64,000 bases of DNA from Sequoia sempervirens (GCA_007258455.2 VDFB02275585.1:30312-94311); one strand, 5' to 3'; shown: positions 22,396 through 34,475, counted from the stretch's first letter. Notes: generated from the letters alone by a model not told the origin. Numbers and translations: made by a program.

Positions 22396-24120
22396 CATCA
22401 TTATTGTATACTTACTCTTCCTCAACTTGTTGATTTCCTATCAAAAGATGTTGAGATTTTGTTAGATGATGACAGAGGTGTTACTTAGCACATACGATAA
22501 AGACAAATTTGCTCGCCAGCCACTTTCCAACTAGATTGATACACCAGAGAGAACACTTTAGTGGAGGAATTGTCAAGAGGGGTTATCAAAACCAACATGT
22601 ACTTCTTGGATTGCAAGAGAAGGCGAAAGATAGTTTTAGTTGTAGAGCCGCTAGTAGGGTTTTCTTCACTTCCTTCTACATCAAGATCAAGGCCTCAAGT
22701 TAAGGTCAGCATGCATCCACCTAAAGATGTTAGAGTTAGTGGGAACACGAAGGGAAGAAACACTGGAAAGTAGAAGTAGAAGCAAATTGAGAAGGCACCA
22801 AAAGTTATAGTAGAGTCAGTGATATAGGTTGAAGCCATTTCTTCATCTCCTAGTTCACCATTTTCACCATAGTCACCTCCCATTGACATTGACTTAGAGC
22901 TAGAATCACTAGTTCAGAAAGCCTCAATACCAATTGATCCATCAAAGGTTGACACAACAACATCAACTTCTCCTTGAGGAGATGACATTGATCACTCATG
23001 TTGGCTCGAGAGGACTTTGGGAAGAAGGAGGTGGGAGCCTTCATATCAGCTTGATTTATCTGAGTTTGATGATCCTTATCAGGATAGGTCAAACAAGAAG
23101 GTCAAAAAGCAAGTGCACATAAAGAAGAATCCTGAAGTAGAGATTGTCATTGAAGTTGCTACACCACTAGAGGGCAAGAGCCTATATGAAGTTGAAGTTG
23201 GTGATTTCACTTTCATCAAAGCTAATCTTGACAGGAGCACTCGACATGTGGACCTGAGCCTCTTTAAGGTTGCTGCAAGTAATTTGGAAGAGTGTGTCAT
23301 GAAGTACGAAGAAGATAAGACAACCCTCAAGGCTGAAATCAGGCAGCTCCAACAATTTATCTCAGATCTTATTAATGGAAACTTGAGCAAAGCACCTATT
23401 CATCCATAGCTTTAAGGGACACCTGTAGAATAACATAAGTTGGATTGGTTAATCAATCGTGGAAATATCTTGGATAACTGGATTGAGGATTTCATCATCG
23501 AAGGGAGATACCTTCTCATAGAGTTATATCAGTTAAGGTACATTGTGCATGATCTTCGTCAAGGAATCCAACGGCTTGAACTAACTATGGTAGAAGGAAA
23601 ATTGAAGGACTTGATCCTTATTTCTCAGTTGGCAGTTGCATACAACACTGTTGTAGCAGATGAGGATAAAAGAAGGCTTTTCAGTTGGAGAGAGAAACAT
23701 CTTTTCAAGGTGGAAACATATGAAAGAATCTCTACAAAGCTGGATGCAATCAAAGAAGATATCGTCGATGCACTGAAACTTGTGAGCAGATTCGTCACTC
23801 AGATCCCGTGCCATTATCTTCGTGAAGATGGTACCTACAATAATCTTGAGGTTGTGCAGACCGAGTTCCAGAACTTGGTGCATGACGGTCTTGATGGTGA
23901 TCCTGTGACGACCAAGTTGAATCACTTCTCGATGATGGACCAATGAGCTTTGACAAGTTAGTTGAAGAATTCAAAGAGTTCCAGAAGGTGATCAAGAATT
24001 GAGAGGAGTTGAGCCAACAATTCATCATCGTGGATAGCATTAGACTGCCATAGGATGAGACAGTGAACGAGTTTATGGGAGAGATGATTTCTCTAGACGG
24101 CTTGGAGTAGACTCACACTT
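22396..24120 (+). pseudogene. Copy A, linker and C-terminal coiled-coil region
   Basis: After a short break the frame continues with a Ser/Pro/acidic linker (22700-23000). Then comes the block 23017-23409 (YQLDLSEFDDPYQD, VGDFTFIKANLDRSTRHVDL, YEEDKTTLKAEIRQLQQFIS) and the block 23440-23946 (LDWLINRGNILDNWIEDFII, LLIELYQLRYIVHDLRQGIQ, TKLDAIKEDIVDALKLVS). These look helical and coiled-coil forming. Remnants continue to about 24110 (SFDKLVEEFKEFQKVIKN). The reading frame ends roughly 120 bases before the LTR. Copy B shows a counterpart helical stretch near 15050. Function unknown. Confidence 0.6.
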
Positions 24121-24243
24121 GGATCTTACAATTCTCAAGATAGACATTAAACAAAATAGTTACCTTAATGCTTCTTTCTAAGTTAAACTCATTGTTTCAC
24201 ATATCATGACATGTCTATCTTGAGGATATTATTTGGAGGAGGT

Positions 24244-25306
24244 TGAACTTTTAGTTAGTATCTAGTTAATTGATGTTAGTTATCAGTTGAATTTCATTTC
24301 AATAAGGACTTGCATGTTGCACATGTCCATTCAGTTTAGTTTTGTTTTGGTTAACTGATGGTAGTTTTCCAATTAACTGTATAGTTTCATTTATTTAGGT
24401 TTAGCAATAAACTCTTGCATGCTTGCAAGACTGATTGTAAACTCAAGGAGATTTTAGGGTTCCCTACTCCTTGAAGTCCTATAAATAAGAACACTCTTGC
24501 TCATTTGTAATGAAATTTTGCGCATGATAGCATGCATGATGAGCCACCTTGCCTATAGTATTGCTATTTAGTATCTATTCAAGAACTTTTATTGTGATAA
24601 TAAATTGCTGAGCCGCCTTGCCTGAATGTTATTATTTTGTACTTGTTCACCTTAGTTAAATATAATTGTTGGTTTGATCATTAATTGTATTGATAGGTCC
24701 TTCGTACGATTTGTTGTCCCAGTTATTATTTCATGTTGTGATTAATAAGCTTTATTTCATATCTACACCTCGGATAGGAGTTGTCTCCTCCTTAGGAATT
24801 TAGAAGTAAGGTTTATTGTGTGTTGTTGTGATTAATAAGCTTTTTTTCATATCTACACCTCAAATAGGAGTCGTCTCCTCCTTGGGAATTTAGAAGTAAG
24901 GTTTATCATGTGTTGTTGTGATTAATAATCTTTGTTTCATATCTACACCTCGGATAAGAGCCATCTCCTCCTTGGGAATTTAGAAGTGAAGATTGTTGTA
25001 TATCAATTCCCTGCTCATAAGTCCTCATGCTATGTTTCTCTTGAATAAATAGGATAGTTAAAGCATTTAGTTAGTTGTAGTTAAGATCTACAAAACCAGA
25101 GAAAATCCTTAGCTACAATGTATTGGTTTCTTAACCTTGTGCCTCTTTCAGCTGAGTCAAAAAGATAAGATTTAGATAATTTACTTTTTCATGCATATCA
25201 ATAAAAGAGGGAGTTCCCCTCCTAATTTGAAGAGCAGTCATTATGCATTGTGCATAGTCGTCTATTGCCAATCCACACTCCAGAGGTGTGAATTGTAATG
25301 CCAACA
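24244..25306 (+). repeat. Probable 3' LTR following accessory ORF copy A
   Basis: The stretch follows a purine-rich TTTGGAGGAGG and ends GCCAACA. It contains a TATA box (TATAAATA at 24480-24487). Its last 250 or so bases are clearly homologous to the sense-strand LTR end of the gypsy element at 37926-45114; shared words include CCCCTCCTAATTTGAAGAGC, CCAGAGGTGTGAATT and GCCAACA. No PBS follows 25306, which argues for a 3' (or solo) LTR. The start at 24244 is less certain than the end, and the matching 5' LTR was not found. Confidence 0.6.
24735..25004 (+). repeat. Three tandem 90-bp repeats inside the LTR
   Basis: GTTGTGATTAATAA recurs at 24735, 24825 and 24915, an exact 90-bp period. Each unit contains ATATCTACACCTC and GTCTCCTCCTTGGGAATTTAG with a few substitutions. 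The array lies downstream of the TATA box, in the transcribed part of the LTR. Confidence 0.88.
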
Positions 25307-27960
25307 TGGACTTATGAAAGTAAAAACTTTTCTAAAGTTGGAAGGCTATGAAATTCCTGCACTACCAAACTCCTACTAGATGAAAATTTGTGCATATTTT
25401 ATCATGTTCCTAGAAAAATTAACTCTAAGAAACCTTTAAATGATACACTTTTAAACCAAACAATCCATGACATGCTTAAGCGGGTAGCGAGGAATGACTG
25501 AATCTCCAAAAACTCTATAGACACTTCAAGACAAATAATGAAAGTTAACCGTGAAACCTAAAAACCCTAGGCTTGAACTCAAACACTAATTGATCGTGCA
25601 TCAAGAAAATATCATGATTTAACATACAAACAATTCCTGATAATCATAAATGACCGCAAATAAATATTCGAGAATGGTTGTGTAATATTATGGCCAATTC
25701 ATGAAACAAAATAGGTTTTAACATAAACCCTAACTAGCATTAAATCTATAGTAAAATTTATTAAATGCTGAACCTTTTGAAAATGAAAAATTCACTAGTA
25801 AACCCCTGGTACTAACCTATAATCCACATGATACTAAAGGTGAATCCAATTGCTAGCATAGATGGAGCAAACTTAGGGTTGCAATGAGCTCCTTTTCATT
25901 GGTAATCTATTCTCTATGGGTGACAAATGGTGAAAATGACACCTAAACTTGTTTATATACCCCCTTTTTATTTATCACCATTAATTCTTGAGTTGATAGA
26001 GTGTCACACACTTGCACCTAGTATGAATTAGGGTTTTCTAAAATCTTGCAAGATTTTGATCTTGCAAGGAGTTCAATGTTCCTATATTTGCGAGAAAAGT
26101 GAGTTCACAATCTCATGTTGGAAAACGAGTTGGCACTTTTAAGCACAAAAAAGATCATCGACAACAACATTGCAGGGATTTAGATGTTTCGAGATTTTAA
26201 TATGCCCTTTCTTTTGTGGGTTTTTGGTGTTTATAGGATTTTGACAAAACCTGATCTTGTGGACTTTTAAAAAAAGTTTTCCTTAAACAAATCCCTACAT
26301 ATGTGTTTCCTCGCAAATCTCTCCTTACTTGCAAAATGCCACCAAAACTCCAAAATCAAACAAGCAAGGAACCAAAAGAAGACTAATCAAACCCAACCTA
26401 ACCTAAAACCAAAACCAAAAAAAGGAAAAGAAAAGAGGGGGTCATTGTTTTCAATGGGGCATGTGTGCAAGGCACAACAGTAATAAAATTGATTCTCTTC
26501 AATCAATTATATTTTGAGGTACGATATCTAAGTGAAAGATGTCAATTGATGCAAGGTCATTTAATTCCACCTTCTTCTCTAGACCTCAAAATCATCTACA
26601 TAATTTTCCTTGCAATCCTTAATGGTGTGATTTTCTTTTTTCTCTTTCCAATAACTTTAATTATTTTCACAAATTTGTATGTAGTTTTAATTTAAAATAT
26701 ATTTAAATATAAACAAATATTTAAAGAAAACACACATAGTATTTGTATAGTAATGAATAAACTTTAATTCATTAAAGGTTGAAAAAATATATTCATTCTT
26801 TTTTGTTCTATTGGTTGCTCTATTATTTTGATGGTTTCACATATGATTTAAAATGTTATGCCACACTCTAAGAGGAATATATATTTTTGAATACAACATG
26901 AGCTCATGTACTATGCTCACACACCACAATTCATGGCTAGTATAATCTTGGGTGTATATTATACCCTAAGTTGAATGCACACTTTGTGCCCATTCTCATA
27001 TACCCACCACTTGATCTTGATGAACTAGCCAAGAGAATTTTCATAATACCCAACTCACTTAAATTTATATATTTACAATAGTTCTAGGTAGTCATTCAAC
27101 CTACCCATATAGTTTAAAAACATCCTTTTATAACAACAATCATTCATGTATTCACAAAAAATTACATCCATGCATATATATCAAATCCACACTTGTGTAA
27201 CTTAATTTTGTAGGTGTGTAATTGATCCCTTTATTACAAAAGTGGCCCACAATAATAAGTAGTGATTTTATAGATTTCAAAACATTTGTTTGAACATAAT
27301 TGAATTTCCTAAACATTGATTAATCATTCAACATAATATATCTACATCATATTTTTGACTAAACATCATCATTTATTCATTTAATATTTCTAAACATTTA
27401 TTTTAATTCATTTATCATTCCTAACTTCTTTTTTATCTAAAATGGTTTTTAAATATTTATGTTATTTATCTACTATATTTTTTCTTTGCAATGGTTTCTG
27501 GTTTTGATTGTGTGATACTTTTTGCATCAACGTTTCGGATCAACTCCGTGATCCATTTGAGCCCTATAAATTTTTATTTATTAATATTTATTAAAAATAA
27601 ACTAATTATTTAAATAAAATATTTTTTAATTAAATAAAAAACAATAATAAAATAATTTCTACATATAAAATTATTCTTAAATAAATAATTTAAAAACCAC
27701 TTTTACAAAATTGTTACAAGATTTCTTTCAAAATAGACTCTTATGCAAAGTTCATCACTAAATAGAGATTTTTATTTTTATATAATTACTATTTTATAAT
27801 ATATTAAATTATCATTATTACACTATAGATAATAATTAATTAAAATTTAACTATTATTTTTGGAGTCAATCTACATCAACCTATATTCTATAAAATATGA
27901 TTTTAAAAACTATATCTAAAGAAAGCTAACTCCTAGACCAAAAAAAACACCTATGTATTT
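25307..27960. other. AT-rich intergenic DNA, no gene seen
   Basis: Stops are frequent in all frames. From about 26690 to 27910 the sequence is very AT-rich with many TAAATAATT-like words. The small ORFs at 26301-26483 and 26465-26695 show no motif. Confidence 0.6.
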
Positions 27961-28242
27961 AACATTATAACATAGCATCCCATCCCATCCCACGCGCTGA
28001 ACCAAAAAACACCGCCAGAAAGACTGACGGACGGAGCTGACGGATGGAGCTGACAGACAGTTTCAAACGGACGAACGGCGTTCCAAAAGTTTTTAAAAGA
28101 GTGGCAACTTTTAAAAGCGAGATATTTTGAAATTTAAAATGGTCGTATATCCACATTCCGGAAACAGATTTTTCAGCAGGAATGAAGCAAGCAAGGAGGA
28201 ATATGGCGGAATGCATCTGCGATGGAGACAGGGAATACTTGC

Positions 28243-28446
28243 CAGTCGCGCCTTGTCTATGCATCCACATTTTGCATACATATCTATCCAAGCAGTTGCA
28301 ACCACAACATTTGACAAAATGTCTCCATCGCGTACGCTTTAATGGGTGTCCATACCTTGTTTCAAAGCTTCCATTTTGGCACAAGCAGGGTGATGCTGGA
28401 AGAGGTTGTAGAATCTGGCGTTATACCTGTCAAATACACCAGCTTG
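28243..28446 (-). pseudogene. PPR (pentatricopeptide repeat) gene fragment
   Basis: The minus strand reads GITPDSTT, then KMEALKQGMDTH, a stop, and SNVVVATAWIDMYAKCGCID. The last block is the hallmark of plant PLS-class PPR proteins (VxTALIDMYAKCGxIDxAR), which bind organellar RNA in plastids or mitochondria. Only about two repeats remain. A TAA follows MDTH, and the sequence downstream (below 28240) does not continue the repeat pattern. This is a dead scrap of a very large gene family, not a gene. Confidence 0.8.
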
Positions 28447-28613
28447 TGTGGAAATCTTGAGGTAAGTCATTAGCCATGGTTTCAACGAGTTTTTTTTATT
28501 TGCTTTTTTCCCCATGTAGTTTTAGCTACCCCTGGTTCACATCTTACAGAAAAAATGTTCATGAATACTTTTATGGAAAATACGTTGCAGCTTTCGAAAT
28601 ATAATAAGACTTT

Positions 28614-28913
28614 GTGCATGTGAGGAGACCTGCTCCTGCTCATGTGGTTAAGATGGATGGCGACGACAAAGAAAATGAAGAGAGCAGAAAACTATTTAAT
28701 GTGGAAGAAGCTACGACCAATTCCATGAGCAGAGTGATAGACCAAAATGTGGCTCCTCAAGAAGCATATTTTGTTTTGTCACGATGCAAATCGGAGCCGC
28801 TAAGAGCCTCTGTAAAACTTGTACCTGAAGCTTGCTTTTGGAAGCCCCGGAATCTGGAAATTCCTTCATTTATCATCAGAGGATCTCTGGAGATTGGAAC
28901 ACATCAGGCTTAG
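28614..28913 (+). CDS. Small unidentified ORF with an RCKSEP motif
   Basis: A 99-residue open frame. The first codon in the open stretch is GTG; the first ATG gives MDGDDKENEESRKLFNVEE. The body contains AYFVLSRCKSEPLRASVKLV and PEACFWKP. Plant proteins of unknown function often carry a similar RC[KR]S[AE]P block after an acidic stretch, so this may be an exon or remnant of such a gene. No partner exons were identified. A possible splice acceptor (TTGCAG) lies about 25 bases upstream. It ends at TAG just after GTHQA. Function unknown; it could also be chance. Confidence 0.3.
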   Translation: MHVRRPAPAHVVKMDGDDKENEESRKLFNVEEATTNSMSRVIDQNVAPQEAYFVLSRCKSEPLRASVKLVPEACFWKPRNLEIPSFIIRGSLEIGTHQA

Positions 28914-30500
28914 TGCGTGAGTTTTCTGCAATTCATTGTCGTACATCTTTCAATGCCCGAAAAAGCACACCTTGTTACATGATTTTTGTAGAGAATTTGT
29001 ATAATGAGCTCAATCTTATGGTAACACTGCCTTTGATTTTCCAAATAGTATGGGGTTTGTAAAGTCCAGGGCTTCCTCTCTTGAACTCTTCATAGAAACA
29101 ATTTTTTGAAAAGAGGAAGAACATTGTTCACTAGTATTAGGCTCTGCTGTTTCCTAGTATTTAGAAATTTAAAAGCTCTGCTTGGGAGAAAGAAAATTAG
29201 CTAGGTTTTTCTGCAGAGTGTTCCTGCCTTTGTTCTTCAAGATGAAAATTCATCTGTCTGGAGTGTATCCTACCAGGATTGTTCACCATTGGCATAAGCT
29301 CTGCTATAAATATTATGAAATGTCAGCCAATATTGTATTGTTCCTGGACCTTCAAATCCTTGCGTTTTTTTTTGCCGTGGCAAGAAAATAGCTTTCAGAG
29401 AAATCTTTTGACAAATTCGTTGTGACCAGCAATACTCTGATAAATTCTCACAAATGTAGTTTGAAGTCGTATTCCCTGGATGCAACCTCTCCATATTGTA
29501 GTTATTAATTTGTGTTTCTGTTTAATAAAGCTCGATGGCTTTTCACGATATACAACAGTAATTAATGAGGCATCACTTGGTGGAGTTGTTCACTCACGGT
29601 ATAGAAATATTATTCTGTTTTATTAATTTGAATATTTGTGGATTAAAGTCTGCAAAAGGATTTTTCTATATGATCCATTTTTTCTTGGTGTATTTTATGA
29701 TCCATGAAAGAAAAATAGGATCCAAAACAAATGAAGAAGAAGAGCTTATATAATCTAATTCAAAATATTCATGAACTGTAGAAATTTTATGGCATTTTCT
29801 TTCTACAAGATATTCAAAGCTGAAAGCATTGATTGATAGATAGCATAATGAATCATACATTCACACGGATCTTCAAATAAGATACAGTAAAATGTTTGTA
29901 TGTGCTCATTTTAATTCTTACTTCATAATTACGTCAAAGGATTTCTCCGGGAGAGAGTAAGCTACTCTCGTGGATCAACAACACCAAATTCAGAAAGTAA
30001 GTATTGGTGTAGAGAGTATCAGAGAAGGTGAGACTGTTGGATTTTTACCATTTGCAGGGATACCTTGATTCTTCTTGGATCAGGGCCTAATCCCTGGGTT
30101 TCTAAGGCTAGTGAGTGCAAGGCCCCTATTAGAGATTGTCTATGCAGCCAAACATGAAACTGTCAAAATTTCTGAACAATGAACTCGTATAATGGGAAAA
30201 TTGGGTTGACTTCCAAGCCCCAGTCTTACCAGCTCAAACTAAAAATCTGACCCTGACCGCTAAACAATTAGATAGCATAAGACATAGTAGGAACTTTAGC
30301 TATATATCTCTTTTTGTGCATTTCTTGTGTATTATCTAAATTTTTAGGCAAGCACAATTTTGCAGGTCACAATTAGGCTGAAATTAATTTTTTGGGTGTA
30401 GAATCTTGTATATCTGCAATTGTTTTGCCCTGCTTCGGAGGGCCAGACATCCTGCAAGATCTTTTGTATTTCATTCATAACACTGTTTATTTTAATGATA
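28914..30500. other. Intergenic DNA, no gene seen
   Basis: Only short ORFs without motifs (for example 29182-29391 and 29565-29753). No repeats or RNA genes recognised. Confidence 0.5.
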
Positions 30501-30502
30501 GT

Positions 30503-30722
30503 TAATTTATGGAAATAGCTTTTATAATTTTGTTAGAGAAACCCAGATCATACCCAGATAAATGACGACCTTGTGGACAATTTGCAGAACACCTAGAAGC
30601 AGATGTTAAGGTTATAATTAATTCATGGAAATAGCTTTTATATTTTTATTAGAGAAACCCAGATCATACCCAGATAAATGATGACCTTGTGGGAAATTTG
30701 CAAAATGCCTGGAAGCAGATGT
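30503..30722 (+). repeat. Two-copy tandem duplication, period about 116 bp
   Basis: GGAAATAGCTTTTATA at 30511 recurs at 30627. Both copies continue through AGAGAAACCCAGATCATACC and GACCTTGTGG to GAAGCAGATGT, with a few substitutions. Confidence 0.85.
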
Positions 30723-31650
30723 GAGTAGCATGATTAGAGAAGACACTTCATAAAGTGATCTATGTGATTGGAGGAGTTGTTATATATATATCAATTTTCA
30801 AAGCTTATGGTTACAATTATGAATTTTTTATTGAAAGTCTTTTATTCAGCTATATAAATTTGATGTGGATTTTGGATGTCTTAATAGGTTGGTATTCCAA
30901 TTTGGACAAAGGGAGTAGACTCCACACTTCAAAGCATTCGCAATATAAAGAAAGCTTTGCTTGAGATTTGAGAGGAAAATGAGGACTCTAAAAATGTTGA
31001 GTGCTCGGGAAGAGTAGTTGTTATTGAAATTGTTGTAAATGCGTAAAATATCTCATTGTAGAGAATGTATCACTATCATTTAGGGTTTTTGTCTACGTAT
31101 TAGAGGACCATCTTCCTCATTTCTATGATCTTGAATTGTATAAAATCTTTGGGGATGACAACCCTTCCATGTAGCATAGATTTTTACATCTAATCTATGT
31201 ATAGTTGATGTTATCAATAGATAAACTTTTCATGTACAAAATTTTATCCTCTTAAAGAATAGATCAAATGCGTTTTGCCCAATTTACTTTATGTTCTATA
31301 TCAACATCTAAAACAATATGAAACCATGGGTGAAAAAATAGAGATAGTCTCAATGTCATGCACTAGTATCCAAAGTATTACGAAGAAATTGAAATTCTAA
31401 AATGTTGGATTCACAAGATAACGGTAATTTTTAATTTTATGCATCATCCTCAAAATATACAAATATGCACTCAAAACATACCTGGATGGTTATAAATCAC
31501 CTAAAGTATTAATAAGATGTGTATACTTTAACACAAAGTCTATGTAACAAGTAGGCAATAACATTTGTATTATTGACGAAAGATGTGCCACAATTTTTTT
31601 GGGTACATCTACCAAATTAATGTCATCATCATATGAACAAGGGGTGCATC
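30723..31650. other. Intergenic DNA, no gene seen
   Basis: AT-rich and without recognisable coding motifs. It leads into the first satellite block. Confidence 0.5.
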
Positions 31651-31654
31651 ATTA

Positions 31655-32830
31655 GAATATAGTGACAACACATTGTCCCCTACTAGTTATTTCTAGACAT
31701 CTTACATTCTAATGATGTCCCCTATCCACTTTTCCTACACAGGGGACAGTGTGTTTTCTAACACTGCAAACAATGTGAGCATTTTTTTGTTTCAATCATA
31801 TCAAGAAAGTGAAATGTCATTTTTATTGTAACCAAAGAGTTGTTCTAAAACTTGAAGGTGGACTTCATTACATAGCTAACAAGGGACAGTGTGTTTTCCA
31901 ACATTGAAAATTCATAAAGAAATAATTGACAAGGGACAGTGTGTTTTCCAACAATGCAAATAATGTGAGCATTTTTTGTTCCCTATTGGAAAACACACTG
32001 TCCCTTGTTGAAAAACACATTGTCCCCTGTTGGAAAACACACCGTCCTCTGTTGGAAAACACATTGTCCCCTGTGAATTATTTCCAATGTTGGAAAACAC
32101 ACTATCCTCTGTTAGTTATTTCTAGACGTGTTACATTCTAATGATGTCCCCTGTCCACTTTTCCTACACAAGGGACTGTGTGTTTTCCAACACTGCAAAC
32201 AATGTGAGCATTTTTTTGTTCCAATCATATCAAGAAAGTGAAAAACACATTGTCCCCTTTTAGTTATTTCCAATGTTGGAAAACCCACTGTCCCCTGTTA
32301 GTTATTTCCAATGCTGGAAAGTGGAAAACACATTGTCCCCTGTTAGTTATTTCTAATTTTGGAAAACACACTATCCCCTGTTAATTATTTCTAGACATCT
32401 TACATTCTAATGATGTCCCCTGTCCACTTTTCTTACACAGGGGACAAGGTGTTTTCCAATACTGCAAACAATGTGACCATTTTTTTGTTCCAATCATATC
32501 AAGAAAGTGAAATGTCATTTTTACTCTAACCAAAGGGTTGTTCTAAAATTTGAAGGCGGACTTCATTACATAACTGACAAGGGATAGTGTGTTTTCCAAC
32601 ACTGCAAATTCATAAAGAAATAATTGACAAGGGACAATGTGTTTTCTAACAATGCAAATAATGTGAGCATTCTTTTGTTCCCTATTGGAAAACACACTGT
32701 CCCTTGTTGGAAAACACACTATCCCCTATTAGTTATTTCCAATGTTGGAAAACACATTGTCCCCTGTTGGAAAACACACTGTCCCCTATTGGAAAACACA
32801 CTGTCCCCTGTTAGTTATTTCCAATGTTGA
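31655..32830. repeat. Satellite block A (GTGTTTTCCAACAC family)
   Basis: Dozens of occurrences, on both strands, of a core close to GGGACAGTGTGTTTTCCAAC. They are joined by GTTAGTTATTTCC linkers and by longer phrases such as GACATCTTACATTCTAATGA and AATGTGAGCATTTTTTTGTT. The long phrase set repeats starting near 31697, 32124 and 32396. Monomers are scrambled and partly inverted, unlike the regular block at 50.5 kb. Apparent ORFs here come from repetition and are not genes. Confidence 0.85.
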
Positions 32831-32900
32831 GGTAGGTAGAGAGAGGTAATGTTGAAGGAATAGAGGGAGAGGTAGGTAGAGAGAGTGAGGAAGAGATGCA
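32826..32900 (+). repeat. Short GA-rich tract
   Basis: GGTAGGTAGAGAGAG-type purine repeat at the edge of satellite block A. The junction module GAAGAGATGCAACACAAATT that follows is repeated near 48297. Confidence 0.7.
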
Positions 32901-32969
32901 ACACAAATTCTTCCTCATCTCCATTGCTCTTACCTATTAATACCCCCTACTATTCATTGTTACGATCTT

Positions 32970-33600
32970 TTAACATTTTTTCATATCTTTTACTAGAATT
33001 TTTAGACCAGTTGCTCCCTCATCAACCCTTAGGATAGAAACATCCCTTTCTTGGATAGAGTTTTCAATGTCTTGAATACTTTTATGTAGCTTTGTAGCCA
33101 CTTTTTTCTCAGCTTTGAGAGTGTCTTTATGATTAGAGAATGTAGACGTTATTTCTTTTAACAAGTTATTTACAAGACTTGTCTACCTTTTTAGATAATC
33201 CTTTCATGTCTCCACCCAACTGATTCTCTTTTTTTGCACTTAGATCTGATTTTTCATTTTCCTTGTCATCTATTTCCAATTGTATTTGTTCCATGGATTT
33301 CTTAAGTTCAAGAATCTTTGAGTTCATTTTTTCAACTCCACTTATAGCATCATCTCTCACATTCTTTACTTGCACAAATTCATATGCAATACAAAACCTC
33401 TTAACTTTATCCACTTCTACATTGCCATTTTCCCATTGCACATACTGCACATGCACCTTCCTCAACATCTCAAGAGTGGGAAGAATCTCTTAAGTCAATA
33501 CACTATCTATCTCATTCACTTTGGTCTACTTCTTCAGATTCCTTTTCCATTTCAACTTCTCAAGAGAAGGAAGAATCTCTTAAGTCAATACATTATGTGT
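32970..33600 (-). pseudogene. SMC2 (condensin) gene fragment 1, minus strand
   Basis: The minus strand encodes LRKVHVQYVQWENGNVEVDK, RFCIAYEFVQVKNVRDDAIS, GGDMKGLSKKVDKS and, after a one-base slip at about 33165, LLKEITSTFSNHKDTLKAEK, SIQDIENSIQERD and DEGATGLK. This is the coiled-coil arm just after the N-terminal head of plant SMC2 (CAP-E), an ATPase subunit of condensin that compacts mitotic chromosomes. It is the longest continuous SMC2 piece in the window. Further upstream (33500-33600) the same exon start (KVNEIDSVLT) is partly repeated. Head, hinge and ATPase motifs are absent, so it is not a functional gene. Confidence 0.88.
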
Positions 33601-33699
33601 TATCATTCTTCCAAACTATTTGTCACGACCCCTCTCCATTATACTAGCTCAAAAACATTATCCCTATCCCTATCCAAAAAAATTATCCCTATCCATCCT

Positions 33700-34110
33700 T
33701 GAAGCTATAAATCCAATTTGGGTGCCTATGTCCCATAATCCACCATCACATCTCCCCCTCCTACTAAGTCTATTTTGGGTCCTTCTATCCTTCCCACCCT
33801 ACCACCCCTATCTCATTCCTTCCCTCTCTCCCTCACACACACCCTTACCTCTCTTCCTAAACCTCCCTCTTTCCCTCTCTCTCCCTCCCTCCCTATCCCT
33901 ATCTCCACTCACCCTCTCCCTGTCTACCTACCTTTCCCTTAATCCATCCCATCCCACCTCTCTACTTCTCTCTACCTACCTCTCCATGTCTCCCTTATTT
34001 CCTCTCTCTCCCTTTATCCATCCCATGCTACCTCACTAGACCTCTCCCTCCCCCCATTCCTCTATACTTTTCTCTATCGCTCCTCTCTCACCCTCCCTCC
34101 TAACCTTCCT
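33700..34110 (-). repeat. Pyrimidine-rich (GA on minus) minisatellite tract
   Basis: CCCTCTCTCC and CTACCTACC words dominate. The block at 33710-33790 is the complement of a module (CCACCATCACATCTCCCCCT) that also borders the GA tracts at 34.97, 47.41, 52.07 and 53.53 kb. The open frames here are low-complexity artefacts. Confidence 0.85.
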
Positions 34111-34279
34111 TCATAGTACACACTTCACATTGTGCATGTTAGTTCATATAAGAATTTTCTCAATGTCAACAACCAACATTTTCTCATTATGCAAAAGAAG
34201 ACCAAAGTGTGTGTCGCTTAATATAAGAAATTTCTTCATATAATTAGTAGGGATTTCATAGGGTATCCTTCATAGTAGG
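34111..34279. other. Unique-looking spacer between GA/CT tracts
   Basis: No motif or repeat recognised. Confidence 0.4.
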
Positions 34280-34475
34280 TACTAGAATATGAAAGTAGAG
34301 AGAGTGAGGGGAGATAGGGAAAGGAGAGAGGGAAGGGGAGAGATAAGTAGATAGAGAGGGGAAGTTGGGGAGGAGAGATAGGTAGAAAGAGAAGTGGGGT
34401 GGGATGTATTGAGGGGAAGGTAGGTAGAGAGGGAGAGGGTGAGTGGAGATAGAGAGAGGAAGGGAAGTAGGTAGA
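34280..34475 (+). repeat. GA-rich minisatellite tract
   Basis: Purine-rich repeat of AGGTAGAGAGGGAGAGG-like words, the inverse orientation of the neighbouring CT tract at 33.7-34.1 kb. Confidence 0.8.

Noticed and set aside
25301..25330. 5' LTR/PBS junction of an element extending right
   Set aside because: The bases after GCCAACA (TGGACTTATG) do not resemble a PBS, and no gag follows; a 3' LTR fits better.
31868..32830. ORFs with repeated GKHTVPCWKTHCPLL-type words
   Set aside because: Direct translation of satellite monomers in both strands; no independent coding signal.
31655..32830. Regular short repeats with spacers, superficially CRISPR-like
   Set aside because: Repeats are of both orientations, spacers are also repetitive, and the surrounding DNA is eukaryotic.
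32970..33600. A functional SMC2 gene
   Set aside because: Only part of the coiled-coil arm is present; no Walker A, signature or Walker B motif and no hinge; frames are broken.
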